From NCBI GenBank assembly GCA_963691705.1, contig OY829537.1, forward strand, positions 37,885,514 through 37,949,513: a stretch of DNA of 64,000 nt. The letters are read 5' to 3'. The notes under the pieces were generated by a model. It saw only the letters and a program-made list of their open reading frames with translations. It did no database searches and was not told where the DNA came from. The position numbers were made by a program, and so were the translations under genes. This DNA is from Viola odorata. Its lineage: Eukaryota > Streptophyta > Magnoliopsida > Malpighiales > Violaceae. Shown in pieces: positions 23,701-33,043 of the stretch (positions within the stretch are counted from its first letter, which is position 1; each line of letters opens with the position of its first letter).

Positions 23701-26174
23701 CATACTCGGAAACACTATTCCAATTCGAGAGTCTTTCGGTTTCACTTTTCAGCTAGGGTTTTCTTTGTGTTTCGTACTTCTTGAGTCTTTTTTTAGTTTC
23801 TCTTAAGTATTTTACTCCTATACTTTCATTACTTGCCTTACCCCTACTATGTCACAAGAGAGAGTGATCACTAGTGTGGTCAAAAGTATAGCCAACCTAA
23901 TCAAACTCACCAATAAAATGGAAGCCCTAAATGAAAGATGGGAACAACGGGATAGAGAGGATAATGAAAGGCGAGAGAGGAGGAGGGGGAGGAGTAGGCA
24001 AACGCATGTTTCACCTCCCTTAACCTATACTCAACACACAAGTCCTCAAAATCCAAGAGAAAGAGAGATGAGTGGAGTGACAAATGTGAGTGAGACAATC
24101 GCGCACGCAAAGTGTAGTGTAAATATGAGTGCGAAAAATAGCTCGTATGAAAAGAGTGAGCATGCGAATGTGCAAGTGAGTGGAGAGCAAAAAGAGGGTG
24201 ATGTGCTTAATATTTGCATTGAAAAAGAGATGATTAAGCATCTTGTGAGTGAAAAGAGTGAAGAAACACAAGAGAGGGCCAAAGTATGAGAGAAGAAAAG
24301 AAAGAAAAGATTAACGAGAAGTGTTGATTGGTAATGATCCAATGAGCGTGCCTTTGAGCAATGAGGATTATTTAGCTAACTCTAACGCTAACAATTCTTT
24401 TTCTTTTGTTTGTGAGCCTCTTTTGCACAAATTTTCTACTGATTTTGTTGAGGATTTTTGAGCTTATGAGGATCCTTTCCTAAGCTCTATTACGGTCCAT
24501 CTTTATGAGTGTCTAGAGTTATATCATTTGCAAATTGGTCCATTCCTTCCGAAGGTTGGCCAAATCACATCCGTGGTGCAATTTGTTGCTTATGTGGAAA
24601 GCGCGCACACAAGGAAGCGCTTGAAGTTTCCAAGAAGAATGCCTATGATTCACGCTCTCTGAGAAATAGATTTGATGGTGAATCCTCTTGAAGGCGTTGG
24701 TGATGATACATTTATATGATTAATTTAATTCTCATATTCGTAAAAAAAATTCATTCAAAATTAAAATTGCCTCACGTTGAATTTAGTCCATGTATTCATA
24801 AAAAAATTCTAATCCAACCCTATATGATTAATACAGTCCTCGTATTCGTAAAAAATTTCAATTAAACTCTTAAATGATTAATTTAATCTCTGTGTTTATA
24901 AAAGATTTTAACCAAGCAACATGGAGATTTTTTTTATATAAAAAAACAAATATACTAAGTGGAACCATATACCTTTACAAAGAATATATGTTATCAATCA
25001 ATAAACAACCCACGTATTTCTTACTAAACCAATAAGCTAGGTAACTACATTTTTAAGTGATAATTTATTTATCTTATACATGAATCTATACAATTAATGG
25101 TATTAAAATTCAACACTTGACTTACAAATCACATCATATATGTTTAATAACTGCATAACTTTAAAATATATTTTGATTTTAATAGTAATTTGGATTTAAT
25201 TACAATTGAGTCTTATTTTTCATATTTTATATTGGATATTATTCAAGTATTTAATTATGATAAATTTCTTTTGATAATTATTAATGTAGTTAGTATTATT
25301 AAATGAATGTTTTTTTAAATATTATTTTCTGGGGAGAACGAATTAGACAAATAACATTTTTAATATAAAAAATATTATTATTATAAATTTATTAGTACAA
25401 CTAATAAACTATACGCACGTATAATTAATGATTTGTAGAACAAAATTAAAGGATATTTAAAAATAATGGCAAGGTAATTATGGTTATATATACCTGAATC
25501 CAGCAGGTTTGGTTGGTGAGTGAAACACAGGATGTACAAATATCTTGAGAAAATCCTTCCAAAAGAAAACTTCTTCAACTGAAGCATTAAAGCTGGTTCC
25601 ACTCCTAACTGGGTCCAACACATGCTTCCCTTCATACTCCTGCTTCTCCTCATCCGGTAGTTCAAAAAATCCTTTGCTTGCTTCCATGATTGACGCCATT
25701 AACCTCTCTGGAACCCCATGATTGATCACCTAATCAATCCATTAATTAAATGTACAAATTAAATAAAATCCATGTAAAATACAAGTAAACAAGTGTCTGA
25801 ATTAGATCAATTGAGATGCTAATGAACTAGTAGCTTATCTTCTTATCTGCTGTAATAGTAAAAAAAATAGATCAATTCAGATAATTGATATTTACCATGA
25901 AGAATCCCCAGTCCTGGCAAGCTTTTCCAAGTTCTTGAATGGTTTTTGAACGTTGAGATTGAGAAGGTGAAAGAAGAAGAGAATAATCAATGACAGGAAT
26001 GTTTTTTTCTTGGCCAACTGACAATTCTTGGTCATGATCATCAGGATTAGATTTAGGGTTGACAACATAAGCGTCAGGAATATTGGAATTGAGAGCAGAG
26101 GATTCAGCTACACTTTTGATGCTTCTTATCTTGGAAGGAGGTTGGATGGGTTGTTGTGGAGCTGTTTCAGCCAT
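14476..26174 (-). CDS. 2-oxoglutarate/Fe(II)-dependent dioxygenase, four exons, intact
   Basis: Exons (minus strand): 26174-25896, 25729-25494, 16667-16340, 14724-14476. All introns are GT-AG and phases agree, giving 363 codons plus stop, a normal length for the plant DOXC class. DIOX_N occupies about residues 60-170 (I-P-V-I-D-Y; W-G-F-F-M-V-I-N-H-G). The catalytic core has iron ligands H237, D239 (H-S-D-H-G) and H293 (V-L-H-R), and the 2-oxoglutarate-binding R303-I-S305. It should be a soluble cytosolic oxidase of a specialised metabolite. It resembles the group often annotated flavanone 3-dioxygenase 3-like (Arabidopsis At2g44800/At3g60290 type, from memory); the substrate cannot be read from sequence. 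Intron 2 is about 8.8 kb because of transposon insertions. Confidence 0.9.
14725..15988 (-). other. Dioxygenase intron 3 (AT-rich part)
   Basis: Strongly AT-rich intronic sequence with many poly-T/poly-A runs. Nothing coding or repetitive was recognised apart from the duplication at its far end. Confidence 0.6.
15989..16424 (-). repeat. Perfect 218-bp tandem duplication over exon 3 end
   Basis: 15989-16206 and 16207-16424 appear identical by eye over 218 bp. The copy at 16207-16424 holds the real exon 3 end (85 bp) and donor. The other copy lies inside intron 3 and repeats the same coding bases and GTCAAT donor. No strong acceptor precedes the intronic copy. Confidence 0.9.
16340..16667 (-). 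CDS. Dioxygenase exon 3
   Basis: Begins after acceptor ACGCAG, completing the split Arg codon, then E-T-S-L-E-Y-S. It contains H-S-D-H-G and ends N-T-G-D-H-L-E at donor GTCAAT. Its last 85 bp and donor are duplicated in intron 3. Confidence 0.9.
16668..17151 (-). other. Dioxygenase intron 2, acceptor-proximal part
   Basis: AT-rich intron sequence between the exon 3 acceptor and the hAT-like insertion. The minus-strand frame running through 16668-16708 is read-through past the acceptor, not extra exon. Confidence 0.6.
17160..18107. mobile_element. Non-autonomous hAT-like transposon, 948 bp
   Basis: Terminal inverted repeats TAGGGGTGTGC (left) and TAGGGGTGAGC (right, reverse complement) are flanked by a perfect 8-bp target duplication TGTCAAAG (17152-17159, 18108-18115). 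Both sub-terminal regions (about 17170-17330 and 17970-18100) are packed with CGGAT(C/T)CGGA-like motifs in both orientations. The interior (17370-17900) is C/T-rich then G-rich, with no transposase. hAT elements typically make 8-bp duplications. Confidence 0.8.
18116..18727. other. Intron 2 segment between two DNA transposons
   Basis: No gene. The part around 18480-18580 ends in a 'ttggtttattaaag' plus A-rich run and might be a LINE 3' scrap, but this is weak. Confidence 0.35.
18931..18959. repeat. Perfect 12-bp hairpin near left end of the Harbinger-like element
   Basis: CAGTTTGAAAAC (18931-18942) and its exact reverse complement (18948-18959) are separated by a 5-base loop. It lies about 200 bp inside the left end, at the border between element sequence and captured sequence. 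Confidence 0.8.
18961..19680 (+). other. Captured 5' gene region (Ser-rich exon and intron-like sequence)
   Basis: A C/T-rich, Ser/Pro-coding stretch (18961-19215) is followed by T-rich sequence with intron character. TTTGTAG near 19348 and TTGTAG near 19652 are possible acceptors. It may be the 5' end of the same captured receptor gene or a second capture. I do not recognise the encoded peptide. Confidence 0.4.
19689..21130 (+). pseudogene. Captured glutamate-receptor-like (GLR) fragment
   Basis: From ATG 19689, exon 1 (to 19950) has a hydrophobic start with an in-frame TAG at codon 10, then A-I-Y-T-F-D-S-V-I-G-R-A-A and A-M-E-A-A-I-S-E-V-N, typical of the GLR amino-terminal (ANF-receptor) domain. 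A GT-AG intron (19951-20394) is retained and the phase is kept into exon 2: E-I-V-S-I-I-G-P-Q-S-S-G-I. Stops follow at 20835 and near 21028, with homology continuing to about 21120. GLRs are plant plasma-membrane ion channels; this piece lacks the ligand-binding core and all membrane segments, so it cannot be a channel. Confidence 0.8.
21390..21535. repeat. Sub-terminal repeats of the Harbinger-like element
   Basis: Three copies of AAGTAAACACG followed by CTCCAG/TTCAG-type sequence occur near 21396, 21438 and 21491. They echo the terminal GTTTACTT sequence and are likely transposase-recognition repeats. Confidence 0.6.
21606..21915 (-). pseudogene. Ty1/copia integrase-RT linker fragment
   Basis: Read on the minus strand, the sequence gives a decayed version of the copia region after the integrase core: C-T-P-Q-H-Y-G near 21880, then L-W-G-D-A-L-K, and a later R-V-A-H-L-I block, with several stops and frame changes. 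It is short and isolated, with no LTRs nearby. Confidence 0.55.
22050..22267. repeat. Direct repeat of a 57-bp block
   Basis: GGAAGGATTGGTAGAAC... at 22050-22106 recurs at 22210-22267 with GGAAGGATCGGTAAAAC, sharing 'tatttttaat' and 'gaaggaat(a/g)gaagtt'. A TAGGGGTGC sequence near 22036 resembles a hAT terminus, so this may be a decayed hAT-type element without a found right end. Confidence 0.5.
22478..23151 (+). repeat. 5' LTR of element G (family B)
   Basis: It begins TGATACAAGC and ends GTGAGTGTAACA. TATA box TGTATAAATAG near 22729. It matches the minus-strand LTR at 2865-3689 throughout its 3' half. The primer site just downstream is degenerate (GGTAGTGGAGG). Confidence 0.65.
23849..24289 (+). 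pseudogene. Shortened gag frame of element G
   Basis: 146 codons from ATG 23849, beginning M-S-Q-E-R-V-I-T-S-V-V and then strongly charged (R-R-E-R-R-R-G-R-S). The second half (Ser/Glu/Lys-rich) resembles the spacer that lies between protease and RT in related elements, so capsid, zinc knuckle and protease have been deleted. A partial RT-start-like stretch follows to about 24450 with a stop. Confidence 0.5.
24713..24915. repeat. Degenerate ~60-bp tandem repeat in intron 2
   Basis: Three to four imperfect units contain ATGATTAAT(T/A), then TC(A/G)TATTCGTAAAAAA and a following T/A-rich block (24716, about 24780, 24825, 24876). It is intronic and AT-rich with no coding sense. Confidence 0.55.
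24916..25493 (-). other. Dioxygenase intron 2, donor-proximal part
   Basis: AT-rich intron sequence up to the exon 2 donor at 25493. No element was recognised. Confidence 0.5.
25494..25729 (-). CDS. Dioxygenase exon 2
   Basis: Begins after TTAG with V-I-N-H-G-V-P and ends in P-A-G-F-R, where the Arg codon is split after two bases at donor GTATAT. 236 bp. Confidence 0.9.
25896..26174 (-). CDS. Dioxygenase exon 1
   Basis: 93 codons from ATG at 26174, ending W-G-F-F-M before donor GTAAAT (phase 0). It encodes the low-complexity N-terminus and the first half of DIOX_N. Confidence 0.9.
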
Positions 26175-26258
26175 GGAGAGCAGGTAATGAGAAAACTGAC
26201 GAGACTGAGAGGATAGCTATGCTCTGCTGTCTAATAAAGTAAATAATAGAGGGATTTC

Positions 26259-26271
26259 ATTTTATAATTAG
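26259..26271 (-). promoter_or_regulatory. Candidate TATA box of the dioxygenase gene
   Basis: TAATTATAAAATG on the minus strand lies about 85-95 bp upstream of the ATG at 26174, a plausible spacing for a plant TATA element plus short 5' UTR. The intergenic promoter region reaches at most to about 26636, where the LINE begins. Confidence 0.4.
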
Positions 26272-27171
26272 TTTTGAATAAAATAAATGATATATATTAT
26301 TCATTAGATAAGCCATATATGGAACCCACCACGTTTGTCCGTCTACATGTTATTTTGTTGTCTCCGCTTGGATTCAACATTCATGTTTTCTTTCTTTTGG
26401 GCAAGGGACACGTCAAGTCACACACTCAACTAACTCTACATATTTGGCTTAATGGGTCTTTTACCTTTGTGTTTATTATTTTTTCCTAAAAGAACCTACC
26501 ATTTCGCACATCTTTCTCAATTAATACCTCGTAGAACTGCCAATTACGGAAAAAAAATTAAAAATTCCTCTCAACTTGGAGATTCCAATTCGAGTTATCT
26601 CGATCTTTCAGCATTAATGATAGGAGTTTTCTTCATCATTTCAGTAGCCTCATGTAAGTCTTTCTTTTAATTTCATCCCATCTTGAATTGTTGTCTTCTA
26701 AATCTATTAGGATTCTATTGTTATTATCCATTTAAAATCACTCTTATCCCTAGAAAATTAATTTAGGTGATCTAGTTGTTCTGGATTTGATTTCATAGCT
26801 GTTTTTAAAATTGAATTGCCGTTTCCTCTTGTAAACCAAGTTCAAACCCCATAGTGCTGATCTTGTGGCTTTTTTTAAAATAAAAAAAGAATTCAAAATT
26901 AAATTTCTAAGCAATCTCCTACACCAACACTTCCACTATTTTGTTTTATTTTAATGATCGGATGTCTCCTATAAATCATCATCGCATAACGCAGGACTGT
27001 AAATCATTCTCCCTACGTTTTCAGCCCCGAACCGTTTCTTTTTTTCTACCACTTAGCTTAATTTTTACTCGTTTTCTCCTTAAAAGAATAGAAAATCGTT
27101 CCATAGAAAGAGTAATCTGGTCAGGTAAGTCAATTAGCATCGCTGAATTAGTAAATAGCTCGAAGTCGAGA

Positions 27172-28205
27172 ATGGTTGCAAATCCAATGGCGCCCTTAGA
27201 CCAATTAATGGGTAGCATAAAAAAAGAGGTGGTAGAGAGTGGGTTAGTGGAGCTTATACAGGAAGGTGGGTTAGAGTTGGTTGACTTTGAAAAATAATTA
27301 AATTTATTTGTTTTGGAGTATGCTGGACGTGTTAAGGAATTTGTGGCAAAGGAAAGTAGGGAGGGGGGCATGGCTTTTGGTGGATGTGGAAAGAAGGCCT
27401 TGGAAGTGGTAGAGAAAAATAAGGAGGTGGTTGGAATAGGCTGCGATGTTGCAGCAAGGATAGGGCATGGGGCCGTGGGCCAGGTGAGCCCACTTAGCAA
27501 TGGAGGATGGCCTGGTAGTCGCTGCGGGAAGATGTTTGGTGGGGTTGGTGGGCCGTGGGCCCATATAGAAGGAAGGGCTGGTTTGAATGAGAGTGGGCCA
27601 TGCAATCATGGGCCTAGATTGGGTTGGCTGGGTGGAAGTGGGTTGTTGGGTGGCTCTTGGCCCAGAATGCAGCCTTGGTTGCAGGTGGGCTGGACTGGGC
27701 AGCATTGGGCCAGAAAATGGGGCAGGCCCAAGACATGGGCCAGGCATCTTATGGACCCAGACTGGATATTTTAAATGGAGGAGCAGCAGACGAGGAGGAG
27801 AAGGAAGATCTGGAGGATAACCCAGAATTTTCTAGCTCTCTTTCATCTGACTCTATACACACAGAGAGCAATCTCAATGCTGCAGAACTAATTCAGGGGG
27901 CATAAAGGCATGAGGACACAGTGTCGAGACGGGACTGAAGAATGGGGGCTCGTGGTGCCAGATTAATTCGCACAGCTCGAAAGAGTGTGCGGAGACCTAT
28001 GATCCCTTTAGCTCAGAACAAGGGGGATAACACTGATATGCGTCAGTGTCACTTTTCGCTGAAGAGGGGAATGGGAGACCGGGAGAATGAAACTCATGGG
28101 AATCTGATATTCGCTTTGCGTAAGAAGGAGAAAATAACGCATTGGGATGAGGATGGAGTTACTAGTCCAGCAGCGGTTGCGGAGCAACCCCACCCAGAAC
28201 TATGA
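27172..28205 (+). pseudogene. LINE ORF1 (RNA-binding protein, broken)
   Basis: It starts M-V-A-N-P-M-A-P-L-D-Q-L, stops after about 40 codons, and resumes in other frames. The 27440-27760 part is Gly/Trp-rich with many TGGGC repeats, typical of the C-terminal half of plant LINE ORF1. The last segment (27942-28205) ends in a TGA that overlaps the ORF2 ATG (ATGA at 28202-28205). ORF1 proteins coat the LINE RNA in the cytoplasm. No intact zinc knuckle was found. Confidence 0.55.
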
Positions 28206-28926
28206 GTCTCCTATTTTGGAACTGTCGGGGCCTTGGGAACCCTCAGGCGAGTGAAAACTTCTCGAATTTATTAGGTTTAGAGCTCCCAAATTTAATTTTT
28301 CTATCTGAAATAAAACTGTACGCGAACGAAATTCAAAATTTCAATAATAAATGGTCTTTTCCTTATGTTCTTGTTATTGATTGTGAGGGTGACACTAGGA
28401 GAGGAGGACTGGCCTTGCTGTGTAGAAATGATATTTCCGTAAATGTCTTGCGTAGTGATGCCTATTGTATTGATATTGAACTATTGCATGGCTTGACAAA
28501 CGGCCCCCTTGGAGATTTACTAGCATCTATGGTTGGCCAAATAGGGCGGATAGACACAAGACATGGGATATGATTAGAAGTATAAGGGATAAGAGTTCAT
28601 TCCCGTGGCTTTGTGTTGGGGACTTTAATGAAGTCATGTGGGGACATGAGAAACTAGGTGGTATAGAAAGACAGTTCAATGATATGGATGCGTTTCGTTG
28701 CGCACTAGACTATTGTGATCTAGGCCTAGGTTTTTCGGGGCCCAAGTTTACCTGGTGTAACAACCAAAGGGGCAATGACACTATCATGGAGAGACTGGAT
28801 AGAGGGACGGCAAATGAGCAGTGGATGAGTTATTTTCCCGACGCCACTGTTAAACACCTCCCCCGATTAAGATCTGAACATTTCCCTATTCTGATTCAGT
28901 TATCCCCTGGAGTTGACAGACCGTAG
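28202..28926 (+). pseudogene. LINE ORF2 endonuclease domain (broken)
   Basis: M-S-L-L-F-W-N-C-R-G-L-G-N-P is the classic start of plant L1 ORF2. Visible exonuclease-endonuclease-phosphatase motifs: L-S-E-I-K (Glu), V-G-D-F-N-E-V (Asp/Asn), and R-S-E-H-F-P where the catalytic S-D-H is expected, a D-to-E change. A frame change near 28520-28570 splits the domain. The family nicks the target DNA to prime reverse transcription. Confidence 0.75.
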
Positions 28927-31760
28927 AGAGGGAAAGTTTTTTTGTTCGAGGCGGCCTGGCTGCGGGAAGAGTCATGTTTTGACTTTGTTAAAGGGATGTG
29001 GAGTGGGGGAGAGCTCTAGTAGAATAGGGACTCATTAGATAATCGCTTAGTACATTGCGGGGTAGAGTTGTCGCGCTGGAGTAAAGAGGTCTTTAGTAAC
29101 GTGCTCATATCCATTGTTCTGAAACGAGAGCAGTTGGGATGGCTCCAGAATCAACTAGTCTCAAAATCCACCCTCGATGAGATTGAGAATGTTGGAAAGG
29201 AAATTGAGGAACTTATCCATCGAGAGGAGGTGATGTGGAAACAACGGTCATGAGTCCTGTGACTCGAAGAGGGAGACAGGAACACAAAATTCTTCCATGC
29301 CCGAGCTTCGCAACTTAAGAAGAAGAATACAATTGAGAGAATCCAAGATGAGTCGGGTAGGTGGAGGGAGTCTCGAGAGGAAGTAGAGGAGATATTCCTA
29401 GAATATTATAAGTCTCTATTCTCTTCTGGAGGAAGTGACCTGTCCTCAAATGTCCTACAAACCATAACCCCCCCTAATTTTCCATTCAATGAATTTCAAT
29501 CTTGATCGGGTTTTTTTATAAAAGATGAAGTTTTTAAAGCTCTAAAGTAGATACATCTCACGAAGGCCCCAGGGCGGACGAAATGCATCTGCTATTTTTT
29601 CAAAAAATTTGATCTTTTTTAGAAAATCCTATTTGTAAAGCAGTTCTTGGAATCCTGAATGATGGGGAAGACCCTGGCTATCTCAATCATACCTTTATCA
29701 CCCTTGTTTCAAAAGTAGCCAACCCTTCAAAATGCTCCCGGTTTCGCCTGATTAGCTTGTGTAATGTCGTCTTTAAACTAATAACCAAAGTTCTTGTGAA
29801 CCGCCTGAAACAAATCTTGCCAAGCATAGTATTAGAGAATCAGAGTGTGTTTATTCCCGGCAGACTCATTACCGAAAATGCTTTGATAGCCCAGGAGATT
29901 TTCCATGGGATGAATACAAAATGATCTGGTCCAGGATGGATAAGCGTCAAGCTAGATATGAGTTGGAATGGAACTTTATAGAGGCAATCATGACCCGCAT
30001 GGGTTTCTCGGCTAGATGGAAATCCTTGGTGATGCGATGTGTCTCAATAGTTTCCTACGCCATCCTCCTAAATAGGGTTCTGGGACCTACTTTCTATCCA
30101 GAAAGAGGCCTCCGACAGGGAGATCCGTTGTCCCCATACCTATTTGTGCTTTGTGCTGAAGGCCTTTCAGCGATGCTTTAGACGATAGCCTCGACTAATA
30201 GGATACATGGATACAGGGTCTGTTCGGGCAGCCTACAGGTCAACCATCTATTCTATACGGATGATAGCCTCATTTTTGCGAAAGCGGAGGAAAGTGAGGC
30301 AGCAGTCATCAACTCCATTCTGAAGCAATATGAGGAAGCCTCTGGCCAGAAGATAAATCTAGAAAAATTAGAAGTTTGCTTCAGCAAGAACGTAGGCCAA
30401 GACTCCAGAATTGGGTGAAAGCAAGATTAGGAATGGTGGAGACGGAATCGCATGCCAGGTACTTGGGGCTTCTAGTGTCTGGTCGTGCTAAGAAAGGGAT
30501 GTTCGCATCCATACATGATAGGATTTTCAAGAGACTAGGGGGGTGGAAAGAGAAAAAAAGTTATCCCAGGTAGAGCAGGAAGTTCTAATCAAATTGGTCA
30601 TCCAATCCATTCCGACGTATATGATGAGTTATTTTGAGATCCCAATCTCCATCTGTGAGGACATAGAAAAGGCAACAAAAAGATTCTGGTGGGGGGAGAA
30701 TTTTGAGGAGCCTAAGATACACTGGGTGTCTTGGGAAAAGCTTTGTATATCAAAGGAAGTGGGAGGATTGGGGTTTAGAAGAGTCAGGGAGTTTAATCTT
30801 GCGCTTCTAGCCAAGCAAGGGTGGCGGCTGCATAAATACCCAAACTCTCCGCTCTCCCAAATCTGGAAAGCGCGGTACTTTCCCCACTTAGATTTCCTAG
30901 AGGTAGGAATGGGCTCTCGCCCTAGTTACGCCTGGCATAACACTCTGGCAGGAAGAGCAACACTCCATAAAGGATGCTTCTAGAAGGTAGGGAATGGAGA
31001 GCGAATATGGATTTGGAAAGTTCTGTGGATTTCGATAATTATGAATGGGATGATCACAGCACCTATTATGGGCCTTAATGAGGAGGCAACAGTGGCTGAG
31101 CTCATTGATAGGGAACGGAGGTGCTAGAAGACTGATCTAGTGGAGCAACTCTTTCTACCATAGAAAATATCAGCAATATTAAGTCTACCGCTTAGTGGGA
31201 GTGAGGCGAATGATACTCTTGTTTGGAAAGGAACTACAAATGGGAAGTATTCACTCCAAAGTGGATACCACTGTCTAACATCAGTAACATCGCACGAGTG
31301 CCAGGACTCTAGTAGAGGTTGGTGGAAATTCTTGTGGGGGCTATCTATCCCTCCAAAGTTTAAAAACTTCATGTGGAGACTGGGTAGTGGTTCTCTCCCA
31401 ACCAGAGTAAACCTAGTAAGGAGAGGTGTATCGGTGGACCCTATGTGTCCCTGCTGCAATGAGGAGGTTGAATCGACCCCATATCTGTTGTTGTCCGGCC
31501 CGTTTGCAAGGGGTGTGTGGGGAAAGTTTACTTTTTGGGATATGGTTCCGAGGATACAAGAAGACAATTGGGTGGCTTGGCTAGCAGGACTAAGGACATC
31601 ATTGGATGAATCGGATATAGAGAAACTCATCTCCATCCTTTGGTCCCTATGGACATCGAGGAACAACAGGATCTTCCGTCAGTGCGATGAATCAATCCAA
31701 GAGGTTGTTATTAGAGGCGGGAAATTGTTGTCTGACTTTAAGGAGGCATGGTGTCCGTAG
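28927..31760 (+). pseudogene. LINE ORF2 reverse transcriptase and zinc-finger region (broken)
   Basis: RT motifs are spread over several frames. Near 29945-29970 the motif-A region (normally L-D-M-S-K-A-Y-D-R) is shortened so the first catalytic Asp appears lost. G-L-R-Q-G-D-P-L-S-P-Y-L-F is present at about 30108-30150, and motif C reads F-Y-T-D-D-S-L-I-F near 30250 instead of F-A-D-D. A zf-RVT region follows (W-G-L-S-I-P-P-K-F-K-N-F-M-W-R, then C-P-C-C at about 31450). It continues to 31760, with element M beginning at 31785. Confidence 0.75.
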
Positions 31761-31784
31761 CACAGGCCCGCTGCCCCGAATCCC

Positions 31785-32640
31785 TGATACGATCCTAATT
31801 GCGTAGGATGCGTAACACGTATTTGATCTAGTTCAAAGGCTTGGATTTCACGCGGAAGATAGATAACTCAACTAGATGAGTTAGACTCAAGCAAGAGACC
31901 TGCCTTGCTTAATCCAAATCGATACAAGTGAGGGTCTTGATTCGTAGGTTAGGCTCAGACTCACACCTGGGAGAAAGCTACCTAAGGGAAACGAAATCAA
32001 TGGGATCGAAACTTCGGGTTTTACTTGCAATCAATCCTAGCTTTCGAGACTAAAGATTGGAACAAGGCTCACGCATGAACAATTGAGAAAACTTCCCTGG
32101 GTTTTTAATTCAAATATATCGTGCCAAATAATGAAGAGGGTGGCTCCTTTAAATAGGAGAAAACCCTAAATCCTTACAATAGGAAACCTTCTCCTAATAG
32201 AACTTCTAATTAAGTAATTAAAATAAATCTAAACTAATTTAGCTAATTAATAAGGAAACTAATTAATATAAATCTATAGAAATCACCAAATCAGGAAATT
32301 CCATAATAAATCCATTATTCCCTTTTTTTTGGCGCAGCGTGATCACGTCGTGGACTTACGTGATGACGCCGGCGTCGAGGCTGGCAGCTCGCGTCCGTCT
32401 GCTTGTGGAGTGATCACGCCGGGATAGGGCGTAATCACGTCCATTCTGCACAGGGAAATCTCGATGAGCATAACTTTTGATCCATCCGTCCGATTGATCT
32501 GAAACGTGTCCCAAAGGGAAACTAACATCTTGAAGTTTCCATAAAGACTCTGTTCTCTCAAATCGGATCCATTTGCTTGTTCATCCGCTTACTACGAACA
32601 TACGATGTGTCGTGCATGATACATCCTGGGATCGTATCAT
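31785..32640 (-). repeat. 3' LTR of element M
   Basis: Ends are TGATACGATCC and GGATCGTATCA in either direction, an 11-bp inverted repeat. U3 holds repeated GTGATCACG/GTGATGACG palindromic modules (32338-32440). A TATA-like TATTTAAA lies at about 32148-32155. Confidence 0.85.
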
Positions 32641-33028
32641 TCCCTCCCTCTTCGGAAAGATTCGTCATCGAATCTTGATCAACATAATGTATTCCTTCTG
32701 ATGCACTAGGATTCACATTATTCTCTCCCCCTTGGAAAGGATTCGTCCTCGAATCCGGACCTAAACCTGCAAGACAATACCTTAAGTTAGTAACATCAAA
32801 ATAATCACAAATGGAACCATACCAACCCTTTAAGTTCAACTTGGTTGCGATGTCATTGGATATGACAACACGTTGTGTAGGACCAACGCCCCAAGCGGCC
32901 ATGTCTACTGGTACTTGGGTTGGAGACCGTTTCCGGTGTAAGCACTGCCAAACCCAAGTATGTATCTTGAAGGAATCGCGCCTCCTTCCATGGTTCCTCA
33001 TAAATGTCATCGTGACATTCAAGCGCAC
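32558..33028 (-). pseudogene. Polyprotein C-terminal tail of element M
   Basis: 156 codons that run into the 3' LTR at 32640. The tail has D-S-R-T-N-P-F-Q-G-G-E-N-N and then a second, degenerate copy D-S-M-T-N-L-S-E-E-G-G-N-D 27 residues later. The LTR-coded end is Y-V-R-S-K-R-M-N-K-Q-M. Confidence 0.6.
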
Positions 33029-33043
33029 ACCATAGAACTTGGC

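Larger units (their letters stand above)
22478..24712 (+). mobile_element. Deleted LTR retrotransposon G in dioxygenase intron 2
   Basis: Family-B LTR (22478-23151), leader (23152-23848), a shortened gag-pol frame and a coding end near 24690 that resembles the usual polyprotein end. The next bases (gatgatac at 24705-24712) are where the 3' LTR should start, but the following sequence is unlike the 5' LTR. The 3' LTR is therefore missing. It lies opposite to the host gene. Confidence 0.6.

Noticed and set aside
27021..27605. 194-codon minus-strand frame over the LINE ORF1
   Set aside because: Antisense shadow of the G-rich ORF1 region; Pro-rich composition mirrors TGGGC repeats and no domain is seen.
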